DNA of 64,000 bases from Faecalibacterium prausnitzii (GTDB taxonomy: Bacteria; Bacillota; Clostridia; Oscillospirales; Ruminococcaceae): the NCBI RefSeq assembly GCF_003287405.1, contig NZ_PRLD01000011.1, positions 1 to 64,000 on the forward strand, read 5' to 3'. Shown piece after piece: positions 1-7,633 of the stretch (its first letter is position 1; every line of letters starts with the position of its first letter). Made by a program: the position numbers and the translations under genes. The notes below the pieces were generated by a model, which ran no database searches, was not told where the DNA came from, and saw only the letters and a program-made list of their open reading frames with translations.

Positions 1-15
1 AAAGGAGACATGCCT

Positions 16-315
16 ATGACGAATGTCCGCAAAAATTCCGCCAAACTGACCCGTGAGGACTTGAAAATCGCGCCCGATTCCCCTACAATGAAATTGTCCG
101 AAACCCCTGCCGTAGAACCTTCTGACCAGACCAGCAAAACCGTCCGACACGCCCCGCTCGTTTACCGGGTGGAGGAGATTGCCCAACTGTTGGCGATCTC
201 CAACCGTGCTGCGTACAATCTGTGCAACACCACGAAAGACTTCAAGGTGATCCGCCTCGGTACCAGCATCCGGGTAAGCAAGCAGAGCTTCGATGATTGG
301 TTTGCTGCGGTCTGA
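16..315 (+). CDS. Excisionase-like helix-turn-helix protein of element A
   Basis: A small DNA-binding protein of 99 residues. The C-terminal half (about residues 50-99) has the pattern of MerR/excisionase-type winged helix proteins: a YRVEEIAQLLAIS helix-turn-helix followed by NRAAYNLCN and a basic strand ending in SFDDWF. Such proteins bend DNA and steer the partner integrase towards excision. An ATG also lies at 10, but the AAAGGAG box at 1-7 is well spaced (8 nt) only from the ATG at 16, and the paralogue at 16166 has the same geometry. It sits 14 bp before the integrase gene. The N-terminal 45 residues are low-complexity and differ from the paralogue. The family call is by motif only. Confidence 0.8.
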   Translation: MTNVRKNSAKLTREDLKIAPDSPTMKLSETPAVEPSDQTSKTVRHAPLVYRVEEIAQLLAISNRAAYNLCNTTKDFKVIRLGTSIRVSKQSFDDWFAAV

Positions 316-329
316 GGGAGGGAACATCT

Positions 330-1730
330 ATGGCATCTATTATGAAACGTGGCAACACGTATTCCGTCCGATACAACTACAAAGATCATGCTGGCAAGCC
401 CTGCAAGGGCTGGGAAACCTTCAAGACCAAGGCCGAAGCGCAGGAGCGCAAGATCACGGTGGAGAAGGAACTGCTGGACGGCACCTTCCTCGTGCCCGAC
501 ACCATGACGGTCGAGGAGATGCTGTACAAGTGGATCCCCATTCAGTCCAGCAAACACAAGTGGTCTCCCAAGACCTACACCCAATCTGTGGCGATGGTGC
601 AGAACCTCATCGTGCCGTATATCGGAAAGCGGAAGGTGCAAGACCTCCGCACCTATGACATTGAGCAGTTCTACGCCACCCTGAGCCAGACCCCTTGCGG
701 CCAGTACGTTCACGGCGAAAAGCAGGAGCTGACGGAAAATCAGAAGAAACGGCTGTTATCCAGCACGTCCATTCACGAAGTCCACACGCTCCTGAAGACC
801 GCCTTTTCGTATGCCGTTGACTGGGATCTGATTCACAAGTCACCTACTCCCCGTGAAGCACCCAAGATCAATACCGAAGAACGCACCATCTGGGATGAGC
901 GCACCATGTTGGCGGCGCTGCAGACCATCGAGAACCCTGCCCTGCATCTGGCGGTGCACATGAGCATGATCCTCTCCTTGCGAGAGGGTGAGATCCTCGG
1001 CTTACAGCCGAGTGATCTGGACTTTGACGCAGCAGACGGACGGGGAACCATCTCGGTGAACAAAGCCCTGCAGCGTGCCGACAAGGTCGCCTTGTCCAAG
1101 ATTGATCCTACCCAGATCTACCACACCTTCCCGGACAGACGGGAGGGGAGCAAGTCCTCGCTGATTCTCAAGCGGACTAAGACCAAAAAATCCAACCGCA
1201 TCCTGTACATGACCAAGCCCTTGAAAGAGGAGCTTCTGGCATGGCTGGAAAAGATGAAGCAGGACGAGCAGAGCGCCCCGGAAAAGTACAGCAACTGCGG
1301 TCAGCTGTTCCGCTTACCAGACGGCTTACCCATTGCCCCGGACGTTCTGACCAAGTGGTATCGTATGTGGCGGGCAGAGCACCCAGAGTTTGAGAAGATC
1401 GTGTTCCACGGTCTGCGCCATTCCAGTGCCACCTACCAGCTGCTGCAGTCTGGCGGTGACTTCAAGTCGGTGCAGGGCAACACCGGCCATGCAACCGCCA
1501 CCGTCCTGATGGACACCTACGCCCACACGCAGGACAAACCCCGGTTGGAGTTGACCGAGAAGATCGAAGCCGACTTCTACACGCAGGATGTGGCCGGTGC
1601 AAAGCCGCAGGAACCCCCGGAAAGCAAAACGCCGGTGGCAACAAAAATCACGGGTAAAATGATCCTTGAAGCCATCCGGCAGATGGACGCAGAGGAACGC
1701 CGCGAGCTGACGCGGGTGCTCTTCGCGTAA
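330..1730 (+). CDS. Tyrosine recombinase (integrase) of element A
   Basis: A 466-residue phage/ICE-type tyrosine recombinase. An N-terminal AP2-like arm-binding domain (about 1-55, GNTYSVRYNYKDHAGK) is followed by a SAM-like core-binding domain (60-180) and the catalytic domain (about 195-410). Visible catalytic residues are Arg in SLREGE (about 218), Lys in the RTKTKKS strand, HGLRH (about 358-362), His in NTGHA, and the Tyr nucleophile in MDTYAH (about 395). The start at 330 follows a GAGGGAGGG box. The gene reads towards the 88-bp att repeat at 1841, as expected for an integrase using the 3' end of tRNA-Arg. It is clearly paralogous to the integrase at 16487, and part of the HGLRHSSATYQ segment is identical at DNA level. 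Confidence 0.93.
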   Translation: MASIMKRGNTYSVRYNYKDHAGKPCKGWETFKTKAEAQERKITVEKELLDGTFLVPDTMTVEEMLYKWIPIQSSKHKWSPKTYTQSVAMVQNLIVPYIGKRKVQDLRTYDIEQFYATLSQTPCGQYVHGEKQELTENQKKRLLSSTSIHEVHTLLKTAFSYAVDWDLIHKSPTPREAPKINTEERTIWDERTMLAALQTIENPALHLAVHMSMILSLREGEILGLQPSDLDFDAADGRGTISVNKALQRADKVALSKIDPTQIYHTFPDRREGSKSSLILKRTKTKKSNRILYMTKPLKEELLAWLEKMKQDEQSAPEKYSNCGQLFRLPDGLPIAPDVLTKWYRMWRAEHPEFEKIVFHGLRHSSATYQLLQSGGDFKSVQGNTGHATATVLMDTYAHTQDKPRLELTEKIEADFYTQDVAGAKPQEPPESKTPVATKITGKMILEAIRQMDAEERRELTRVLFA

Positions 1731-1743
1731 AAGATTCTTTTTT

Positions 1744-1835
1744 GTGCAGCGAAATACACGCTGTGCAAGCGATGCAAAGAGTTCATGGCTTTTTTGTAAA
1801 GTGTGCAGGAGATGTGCAAAAGTGTGCAGACTCTG
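1744..1835 (+). other. Probable integrase arm-type sites of element A
   Basis: Between the integrase stop and the att repeat lie several short GTGCA-containing words (GTGCAG, GTGCAA, TGTGCAG). They resemble the better-ordered GTGCA arrays beside element B's att sites. Their position between int and att is where arm-type integrase sites usually lie. This is inferred from position and repetition. Confidence 0.4.
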
Positions 1836-1840
1836 CCAGA

Positions 1841-1928
1841 AAAACAAAAAAGCCATGAAATCTTTCGATTTCACGGCATTTTCTGGTGCGATGGAAGGGA
1901 CTCGAACCCCCGGCCTACTGATTCGTAG
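1841..1928. repeat. att site 1: 88-bp direct repeat with truncated tRNA-Arg
   Basis: A perfect 88-bp copy of 17983-18070. It contains the 3' half of tRNA-Arg (1884-1928, minus strand, including encoded CCA) plus that tRNA's hairpin terminator. Identity stops exactly at the edge of the anticodon loop (TTCGTAG). That is the usual crossover position for tyrosine recombinases targeting tRNA genes. It is the junction between element A on the left and element B on the right. Confidence 0.93.
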
Positions 1929-2045
1929 CGCACGCCGGGCGATTCCCTCAATTTTTGGAAGTTACGTTTTATCGTTAATTCTTTACGAGGCATCGCAGAT
2001 TTTTAGCTTCGAGTTTCTGCACCCTTTGTCCGATTTTGCAACGAT

Positions 2046-2098
2046 TTGCACCCTTTGCACGTTTTGAAACCGTGCAAAAACCGTGCAGAAACCGTGCA
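2046..2098 (+). other. Integrase arm-type sites, left end of element B
   Basis: The 30-nt stretch 2069-2098 is identical to 17941-17970 at the other end of the element. It holds three CCGTGCA words at 11-bp spacing, one helical turn apart. Two inverted copies (TTTGCAC) lie just before, at 2046-2060. Ordered repeats near both att cores are typical of arm-type binding sites for the integrase N-terminal domain. No gene is seen in the rest of 1929-2199. Confidence 0.6.
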
Positions 2099-2138
2099 CT
2101 TACTCCCGGACAAACTAAAAACCACTTCATCCGACAAC

Positions 2139-2165
2139 GACTTGACGGCATTGGTTCGAGTGACC
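2139..2165 (-). repeat. 27-bp inverted match to the 5' part of the excisionase gene
   Basis: This stretch is the exact reverse complement of 16255-16281, which lies inside the excisionase coding region. Read on the minus strand it encodes the same VTRTNAVKS peptide, and the similarity then fades. It may be a gene-conversion scar, a remnant of an excisionase from an earlier insertion, or a shared protein-binding site. Confidence 0.6.
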
Positions 2166-2199
2166 GCACACCATAAATCAAGTCTTGGAGGATACAACT

Positions 2200-2448
2200 A
2201 TGACGAAATTGCTTTCCTGCCGCTACAACATGGACACCAACCGGGTGGAGGCCCGGTTCGAGGATGGCACCACTCTTACCATTGACTGCATCGCCATCGA
2301 GGAAGAGTACGGTGGCACCCCGGTACAGCGGGCAGAGCTGGACTGGATGCTCTACAATAAGCCCTTGGAGTACGCACAGATGGTGCTGAGAGGGGAGATG
2401 GAGCACTATCTGTCGCTGGGGTGTGACCACGGCAGGCTGGAAGATTGA
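2200..2448 (+). CDS. Small conserved protein (DUF6061-like)
   Basis: An 82-residue soluble protein. The start is the ATG at 2200, preceded by a GGAG box around 2188; a TTG at 2185 is in frame but is the poorer choice. The sequence opens MTKLLSCRYNMDTN, then a beta-rich acidic stretch with RFEDGTTLTIDC, and ends in an alpha-helical half with LDWMLYNKPLEYAQM. From memory it resembles DUF6061 proteins common in Faecalibacterium-type mobile elements. No catalytic motif is visible and the function is unknown. It is the only rightward gene at the left end of element B and faces the exopolysaccharide operon tail to tail. Confidence 0.7.
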   Translation: MTKLLSCRYNMDTNRVEARFEDGTTLTIDCIAIEEEYGGTPVQRAELDWMLYNKPLEYAQMVLRGEMEHYLSLGCDHGRLED

Positions 2449-2498
2449 GCCTTAGAAAACGCGCGGCAAAACCGCTAATCGCGCGGCGCGCATTCTTT

Positions 2499-2582
2499 TC
2501 AGCGTAAATTCAGCGTAAACCATGCCAAGTCAGCGTATTTTCAGCGTAAATCCCGGAAAGTCAGCGTAAGAATCAGCGCAAA
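2499..2582 (+). repeat. Iteron-like array of TCAGCGTAA
   Basis: Six copies of TCAGCGTAA or a one-base variant start at 2499, 2510, 2530, 2541, 2561 and 2573. The spacing alternates 11 and 20 bp, so the array is three tandem units of about 31 bp with two sites each. Regular same-strand spacing near helical periodicity suggests repeated binding by one protein. It lies in the gap between the convergent small gene and the exopolysaccharide operon. Confidence 0.7.
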
Positions 2583-2681
2583 ATTTTACTTAACGCTTTT
2601 ATACTTTGTACTTTGGCCTACTCCATCGACCTGTAATAGGCCTTTCTTACATCTCTAACGCAGGATATCATGTAGTAAATT

Positions 2682-3722
2682 TTATAACCGCCACAGACTA
2701 ATGAACACCTTTTCGCCGGTCAGTTCTCCAAGGCACCTTGCCCACTGGGCAAGGGTCTGTTCATCCGCATACCAAACGGTATCGTTTTTTCGGCCCTCGG
2801 TGTAAGAAAAATACAGTGCCCCGCTGCTCTCATCTCGCTCTGGGGTCACACCCGCTTTTTCTGCCAGCGCCTTTGCCTCTGCCGCGCGGCACTGGGTTGC
2901 CGTTGTTCCATCGTTCTCCCAGATATAACCGCCATTGGCCAGCGCATAAGAGATGTTCGGCAACACACGGAATTTTTCGTATATCTGTTGCAAGAATGCA
3001 AAATCGGCTTTGGGACCCGGCACGGTGCCATTGCCGTAAAGGTTATAACACATCACCACATATTCTGCCCCTGCCGGGAAATCCAGCTGCTCCACCGGCG
3101 TGCTTGGTTCCAGCACGATCCGCACCTTCAACCCGGCATCCTCTGCCAGCAGCAGCAGTTTTTCTTCAAACTTCAGGAACGCCTGCCACAGATCCAGATC
3201 CTTACGGATCTTTTCGTAGTCGATCTCAATGCCGTCAAACCCGTTTTCACTTGCCAGCCGAACCAGTTGCTCCGCATGGCTTTGTGCGGCTTCGTCCGTG
3301 CCAAGAACTTTTTGCAGGATAGCTGTATCCTTCTGGGTGGTCTTGCCGTTCTCCGTCACATCGTTCACGATGGACAGGTAGACCGTTTTATTTTTAGTCT
3401 GCTCCCTGCGCCGGATCTTTTTCAGCATCCGGGTGGTCGGCTCCGGGATCGTCACCTCACCATTCTGGAACGATGCCGCAAACAAGCTGATCTCGTCCAC
3501 CTTTTCCGCTTCATCCTGCAGCACCTCTATGTCACCGGCACAGTCCCAGTAAGTGCTCCAAATTGTCAGCTGTGTGCTCTCCGGCACCAGCGCCTCCACC
3601 TCTTGCACAGTACAGGTATCCGGTTCCACTGTTTCCGGCTCTTCCGCTGTTTTATGTCCCATGCATCCGGTTAGAAATGGCAGACACAGCAAAGCTGCAA
3701 GCGCTCTTTCCAAAATGTTCAT
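2682..3722 (-). CDS. GH18-like glycosidase lipoprotein
   Basis: A 346-residue lipoprotein. The signal peptide ends in a lipobox LTGC (Cys20), so it should be anchored outside the membrane. The fold looks like a GH18-type TIM barrel: GFDGIEIDYE at 161-170 matches the family motif DxxDxDxE with the acid Glu170 present, followed by barrel strands VRIVLEP and YVVMCYN. It is the last gene of the operon, 9 bp after the deacetylase-like gene. By analogy with glycosidases in other synthase-dependent polysaccharide loci it may trim or release the polymer. The substrate cannot be told from sequence. Confidence 0.8.
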   Translation of the reverse strand: MNILERALAALLCLPFLTGCMGHKTAEEPETVEPDTCTVQEVEALVPESTQLTIWSTYWDCAGDIEVLQDEAEKVDEISLFAASFQNGEVTIPEPTTRMLKKIRRREQTKNKTVYLSIVNDVTENGKTTQKDTAILQKVLGTDEAAQSHAEQLVRLASENGFDGIEIDYEKIRKDLDLWQAFLKFEEKLLLLAEDAGLKVRIVLEPSTPVEQLDFPAGAEYVVMCYNLYGNGTVPGPKADFAFLQQIYEKFRVLPNISYALANGGYIWENDGTTATQCRAAEAKALAEKAGVTPERDESSGALYFSYTEGRKNDTVWYADEQTLAQWARCLGELTGEKVFISLWRL

Positions 3723-3731
3723 ACCCTCTCC

Positions 3732-5603
3732 TTACAAGTTCTCAATAAACCAGTTCAGCGTAGCGTTCCACGCATTCTGAATTACATCCAGTACCTTTGC
3801 CCAGCCGTGCAGACAGTTGTCGTACAGAGTTATATCCCCGGCGGTGATGGTCAGATTTTTGAACACACCGTCATACACGTCGTCCGCAACATTGCGCTGA
3901 CTGTAACCCCAGCCGCCCCAGCTTGCGCCCAGTGCAATCCCCCCTGCATCCTGTACCGAAACATCCACTGCGCCGGTCACATCTTCCCCATTCACCAGCA
4001 CACGCAGGGTATCGCCCTGCAGCTGGATCTTAAGGTTCGTATCGCCCTGCTCGTTGATCTGGATATCCGCCACATATTCTTCAGCGCCCTGCGCCACCGT
4101 ATCGGCCTGCTGCTGGCCGGCTTTGCGGGCGGCAGCATAAAACACAAGGCTGTCTGCCGCACTGTCCGCAAATCGGCCACGCATCGTGTATTCTGCGGTC
4201 AGTGCGTCCCGGTCATCCTCTTCCACAGAGATCCGCTCCTCTGCGGGAACAAGATCGTGCAAATCCAGTTCAAACAGATCACTGCGTGAGCCGCCGTCCT
4301 TTTCCGAGACGACCAGATGATCGTTCTGCAGCGATACCATGATGCAGCGGCTTCGTTCCTCGTTTGCCCGCAGATAAATCGTCTGCGTTCCAATTTTGTT
4401 GCCTTGTAAGTCCACAGATACCTGTACATCCTCTGCGTCGGCGTTTTTCAAAGTGACAACACCTTCGCCCTGCGGCAGACTGGTCAGGACGATACGACCC
4501 GTTTTATACTCCACTGCACCGCTTTTCAGCAGCCAGTTTTCACTTTCCTGCTCTGCAAGAGCCTGACTGCCCTTTACAAAGAGGATGCTGCTCTTCTGAC
4601 CCTCCGGCAGATCGTCCCACAAGCGCATCAACAGGTGGTTTGTGCTCCAGCAAGCCTGCGGCTGGATGCGGGTAAGATCGTACAGAGAGGATCCCTTGTT
4701 GTTGCAGGAATAACCATCCCGGTTGAAGTTCATCTCAAACAGATCTTCGATGTTTTCCGCATTCACAGCGCTGACGCTGGCATTGTTGCCAAAGCGGCCC
4801 GTATTGGAGTGCATCAGGCAGTACAGCTTTGGCACACTGCCCAACTGTTCAGTGTAGATCTGCTCCATATAGCGGTAGTCCTGCGTGATGCGGTGCTCCA
4901 TAGCAGTGCGGCTCTCCACAGGGATGCGATCCTTATCCCTGATATAGTCCATCAGGTAATGGTTGTAGTCCCGGCCAAGGTACTGGTTCACCCGCACAAA
5001 TTCATCGCTGGTCATCTGTCCCAGAAACCGGCCGTACCGGTCATAGCTGTTGATGTACGAAAGTCGGTAGCCGTTGGTGCCCAGCTCCCAGAAGCCGTTT
5101 TTCTCCAGATTTTTTAGATCCTTTGCCGAGAGAAATTTCGGATCCTTTTCCGCAAACTTATCGGCATAGCTCAGGATCGTAGCCTTGAAGTTGTATTTTT
5201 CCAAGATCTTGCTGGCAAACAGCGCCGTATCCCGGCGGCCATCCTCAAACATGAGGAACAGCGCCTTATCCGGCAGAGCGGTTCCGTTCTGATAATAGTT
5301 CAGGATGTCCTGCTGGCTGACCGTAACATAGCCCAGATCGTGCAGAGCTTTGAGCTGTTCATCCAGCTGTTTTGTCGAGATCAGGGTATCCGTGCCCTGA
5401 CGATCCACGCCAAAGTAGGACACGACAATAAAGCCGTTGTCCGCTCCGCTGACGATGGCCGGGTTGGAAGGGTCATAGGGCTCGTAGCTCTTACTGATGC
5501 TCAGCGCACGGATGGCGGCAAAAAGCACCGCCAGAAGCACCAGCCCTTCCAATATGGTTCGCACGATCTTGATCTTGTCTTTTCGTGTTTCTATTTTATA
5601 CAT
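3732..5603 (-). CDS. Membrane-anchored degenerate NodB-like protein with C-terminal beta-sandwich
   Basis: A 623-residue protein. The ATG at 5603 overlaps the stop of the synthase gene by 8 bp, pointing to translational coupling. One membrane segment (about 11-34) is followed by an extracytoplasmic polysaccharide-deacetylase-like domain (about 58-330). That domain keeps the FEDG strand (119-122), but the usual SHTxxH metal ligands are replaced by GTNGYR (175-180), so deacetylase activity is doubtful. The C-terminal half (about 340-620) is beta-rich and LamG/DUF1080-like (YTMRGRFAD, ALGASWGGWGYS), which suggests glycan binding. It probably assists export or modification of the polymer made by the upstream synthase. 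Confidence 0.72.
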   Translation of the reverse strand: MYKIETRKDKIKIVRTILEGLVLLAVLFAAIRALSISKSYEPYDPSNPAIVSGADNGFIVVSYFGVDRQGTDTLISTKQLDEQLKALHDLGYVTVSQQDILNYYQNGTALPDKALFLMFEDGRRDTALFASKILEKYNFKATILSYADKFAEKDPKFLSAKDLKNLEKNGFWELGTNGYRLSYINSYDRYGRFLGQMTSDEFVRVNQYLGRDYNHYLMDYIRDKDRIPVESRTAMEHRITQDYRYMEQIYTEQLGSVPKLYCLMHSNTGRFGNNASVSAVNAENIEDLFEMNFNRDGYSCNNKGSSLYDLTRIQPQACWSTNHLLMRLWDDLPEGQKSSILFVKGSQALAEQESENWLLKSGAVEYKTGRIVLTSLPQGEGVVTLKNADAEDVQVSVDLQGNKIGTQTIYLRANEERSRCIMVSLQNDHLVVSEKDGGSRSDLFELDLHDLVPAEERISVEEDDRDALTAEYTMRGRFADSAADSLVFYAAARKAGQQQADTVAQGAEEYVADIQINEQGDTNLKIQLQGDTLRVLVNGEDVTGAVDVSVQDAGGIALGASWGGWGYSQRNVADDVYDGVFKNLTITAGDITLYDNCLHGWAKVLDVIQNAWNATLNWFIENL

Positions 5604-7605
5604 TTGCGTGCTTTCCCCGTTTGTTCTCTGCGTGTTTTCCTGCGCTGGGCGCAGCGTGCTTTTCACCGGAGACTGCGTCCGCCTTGGCTCTCGTTCCCTC
5701 GTTTTTTTCTATGGCATCCGGCTCAGCTGTATCCACCGGAGCATTTTTGTGCCGCTGACGCTTTTCTTTTTCCTTCACGTCGCTTGGGGTCATGCGCGTT
5801 CCCCATGTAGACTTCCAGAAAGTGACCCATGCAAGCGGCATCTGCCACAGCAAAACCACCTCGTAGTACAGGCAGAACAAAAAGCCGAAGTACCATGTAG
5901 AGCTCTTGCGGAAAAACAGCTGCGCAATGCTCATCATCAGCGACATCAGAAGCAGACCCACAAGGAAGGTTGTAGGGAAAATGTGCTGCGTGAACGGCAC
6001 ATAAAACAGATTGTATGCCACCACAATGGGTGCAAGAATGGGCACCAGCAGGCCGATGTAGAAATTCAGTGCAGCAAACGGCTCCTTGCGCCACATGAAC
6101 GCACCTGCCATCAGGGATTCCCGCAACCATGAGCGCTTCCATCGCATCTGCTGCTTGAGAAAAACCTTCTGCTTGTTGGGCACGATGGTAGAGCAGACCG
6201 CCGTATCCTGATAATAGGTGCGGTGATGGCTCAGCACAAAATTCGTCATGGCGCGGTCATCGCCGAATGTGGCCTTATGTCCCAGAAATTTCTGGTTCAG
6301 CCACGCTTCCTCATGCTCCTTGACGATGGACTTCCGGTAGCAGGAGAGAGGACCAGAAAGGCAGGTGACCGTATCAAACAGTGCCTCGGACGCCTTCATA
6401 ACGCGGAATGCGATATAATAACGGACAGACTGCATCTTGGTCAGGCTGTTGGTATAGGTGTTGGCCACATCGGTGCGCCCGGCCACGCCACCCATCTTCG
6501 GGTCCTTGAACGGCTGCACCAGATTCACCACCGCATAGGGATCCAGAAAGCTGTCTGAATCCACAAAAATCACAAACTCGCCCTTTGCCACATCCACGCC
6601 GCGGCACAATGCCGCACGCTTGCCAGCGTTCTGCTCCTGCACGATATAGGACAGCCGGTTTCGGATATCCGTGCGTTCTCCCTCGGCAGAGGCTATTTTT
6701 TCAATGGTATCCTTGATCACCTCCACCGAGCGGTCAGTGGAGCAGTCATCCACCACGATCACCTCCAGCTTATCCGGCGGATAGCTTTGGTTCATACAGG
6801 AGATGATCGTGCGGCTGATCCATGTTTCCTCGTTGAAGCAGGGGATAATAATAGTCACGCTGGGCTTGAACGCCGGGTCGATCTTTACCGGGCGGTACAG
6901 TGCACCGAAGGCATACCGGGTAAGCAGGAACATAGCCGCAATGATGCTGTAAGAGTACATGACGGCATTGTACTTGAAGTAGATCACGCTCTCGCTGCGC
7001 ATCAGCACTACCATCATGCTGATGAACAGCAGCAGGATCACACTGCTCACATACAGATAGCGATCCTTATGGCGGTGCATATATGTACCCAGGTCCTCAG
7101 CAAATTCAAAACCGGCGCAGGTCTCGCCATCCCGCTCAAAAACGCGCACACAGGAAGCTGCCGTATGGATCGACATCTCGTGGCCTTCCGGCATACTTCC
7201 GGGCGGGATATCGAACCGCAGCTCTGTTTCTGAAGCTTCCTTCAGCTGCTCTGCATCCTCTTTTTCCAGCCGGACAAGAATACCCGTTTCGGAGATATCG
7301 CGGCTCTCGCCCTTCAGCGTGTGTGCCTTGCCGTCCTGATCTCTGAAATCTACTGTGACCGGAAACTTTGACTTATACCGGATGCCGGACTTGCGCTTTT
7401 TCATCACCGCATCCACATCGTTTGGATCGTCCACAACACCGCGTCGGTCAAAGGACGTACGCTGTCCGGTGGGATCCGGTACGTCCGGCAGGATACGCCG
7501 GTCTAGCCGCTCACTGAGCAGAATGTCCCCGTCAAATGTTTCCAGCGTCACGTTTTTCTTTTTATCCGCGGTATGTTTTTCTGCCTTTTTTCGAAAAAAA
7601 CTCAC
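5596..7605 (-). CDS. PilZ-domain processive glycosyltransferase (GT2 polysaccharide synthase)
   Basis: A 669-residue inner-membrane synthase. The start is a GTG at 7605, six bases after AAGGAG; the frame is open further upstream but without a better site. Residues about 69-170 form a PilZ domain with R71-x3-R75 and DISETG (103-108), the residues that bind c-di-GMP. Two membrane segments follow (about 184-202 and 212-233). The GT2 domain starts at 250 (VTIIIPCFNEE) and has VVDD (284-287), DSDS (349-352), GDD (448-450) and QQMRW (485-489), the D, DxD, ED-like and QxxRW signature of cellulose, alginate and hyaluronan synthases. Several C-terminal membrane helices complete the channel. Fusing synthase and c-di-GMP sensor parallels Alg8/Alg44 in one chain. 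Confidence 0.9.
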   Translation of the reverse strand: MSFFRKKAEKHTADKKKNVTLETFDGDILLSERLDRRILPDVPDPTGQRTSFDRRGVVDDPNDVDAVMKKRKSGIRYKSKFPVTVDFRDQDGKAHTLKGESRDISETGILVRLEKEDAEQLKEASETELRFDIPPGSMPEGHEMSIHTAASCVRVFERDGETCAGFEFAEDLGTYMHRHKDRYLYVSSVILLLFISMMVVLMRSESVIYFKYNAVMYSYSIIAAMFLLTRYAFGALYRPVKIDPAFKPSVTIIIPCFNEETWISRTIISCMNQSYPPDKLEVIVVDDCSTDRSVEVIKDTIEKIASAEGERTDIRNRLSYIVQEQNAGKRAALCRGVDVAKGEFVIFVDSDSFLDPYAVVNLVQPFKDPKMGGVAGRTDVANTYTNSLTKMQSVRYYIAFRVMKASEALFDTVTCLSGPLSCYRKSIVKEHEEAWLNQKFLGHKATFGDDRAMTNFVLSHHRTYYQDTAVCSTIVPNKQKVFLKQQMRWKRSWLRESLMAGAFMWRKEPFAALNFYIGLLVPILAPIVVAYNLFYVPFTQHIFPTTFLVGLLLMSLMMSIAQLFFRKSSTWYFGFLFCLYYEVVLLWQMPLAWVTFWKSTWGTRMTPSDVKEKEKRQRHKNAPVDTAEPDAIEKNEGTRAKADAVSGEKHAAPSAGKHAENKRGKHANV

Positions 7606-7633
7606 GCTTTTCTCCTTATCAAAAAATCCAATA

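Noticed and set aside
1744-2067. Plus-strand frame crossing the left att repeat
   Set aside because: It includes the tRNA fragment and terminator; translation is incidental.
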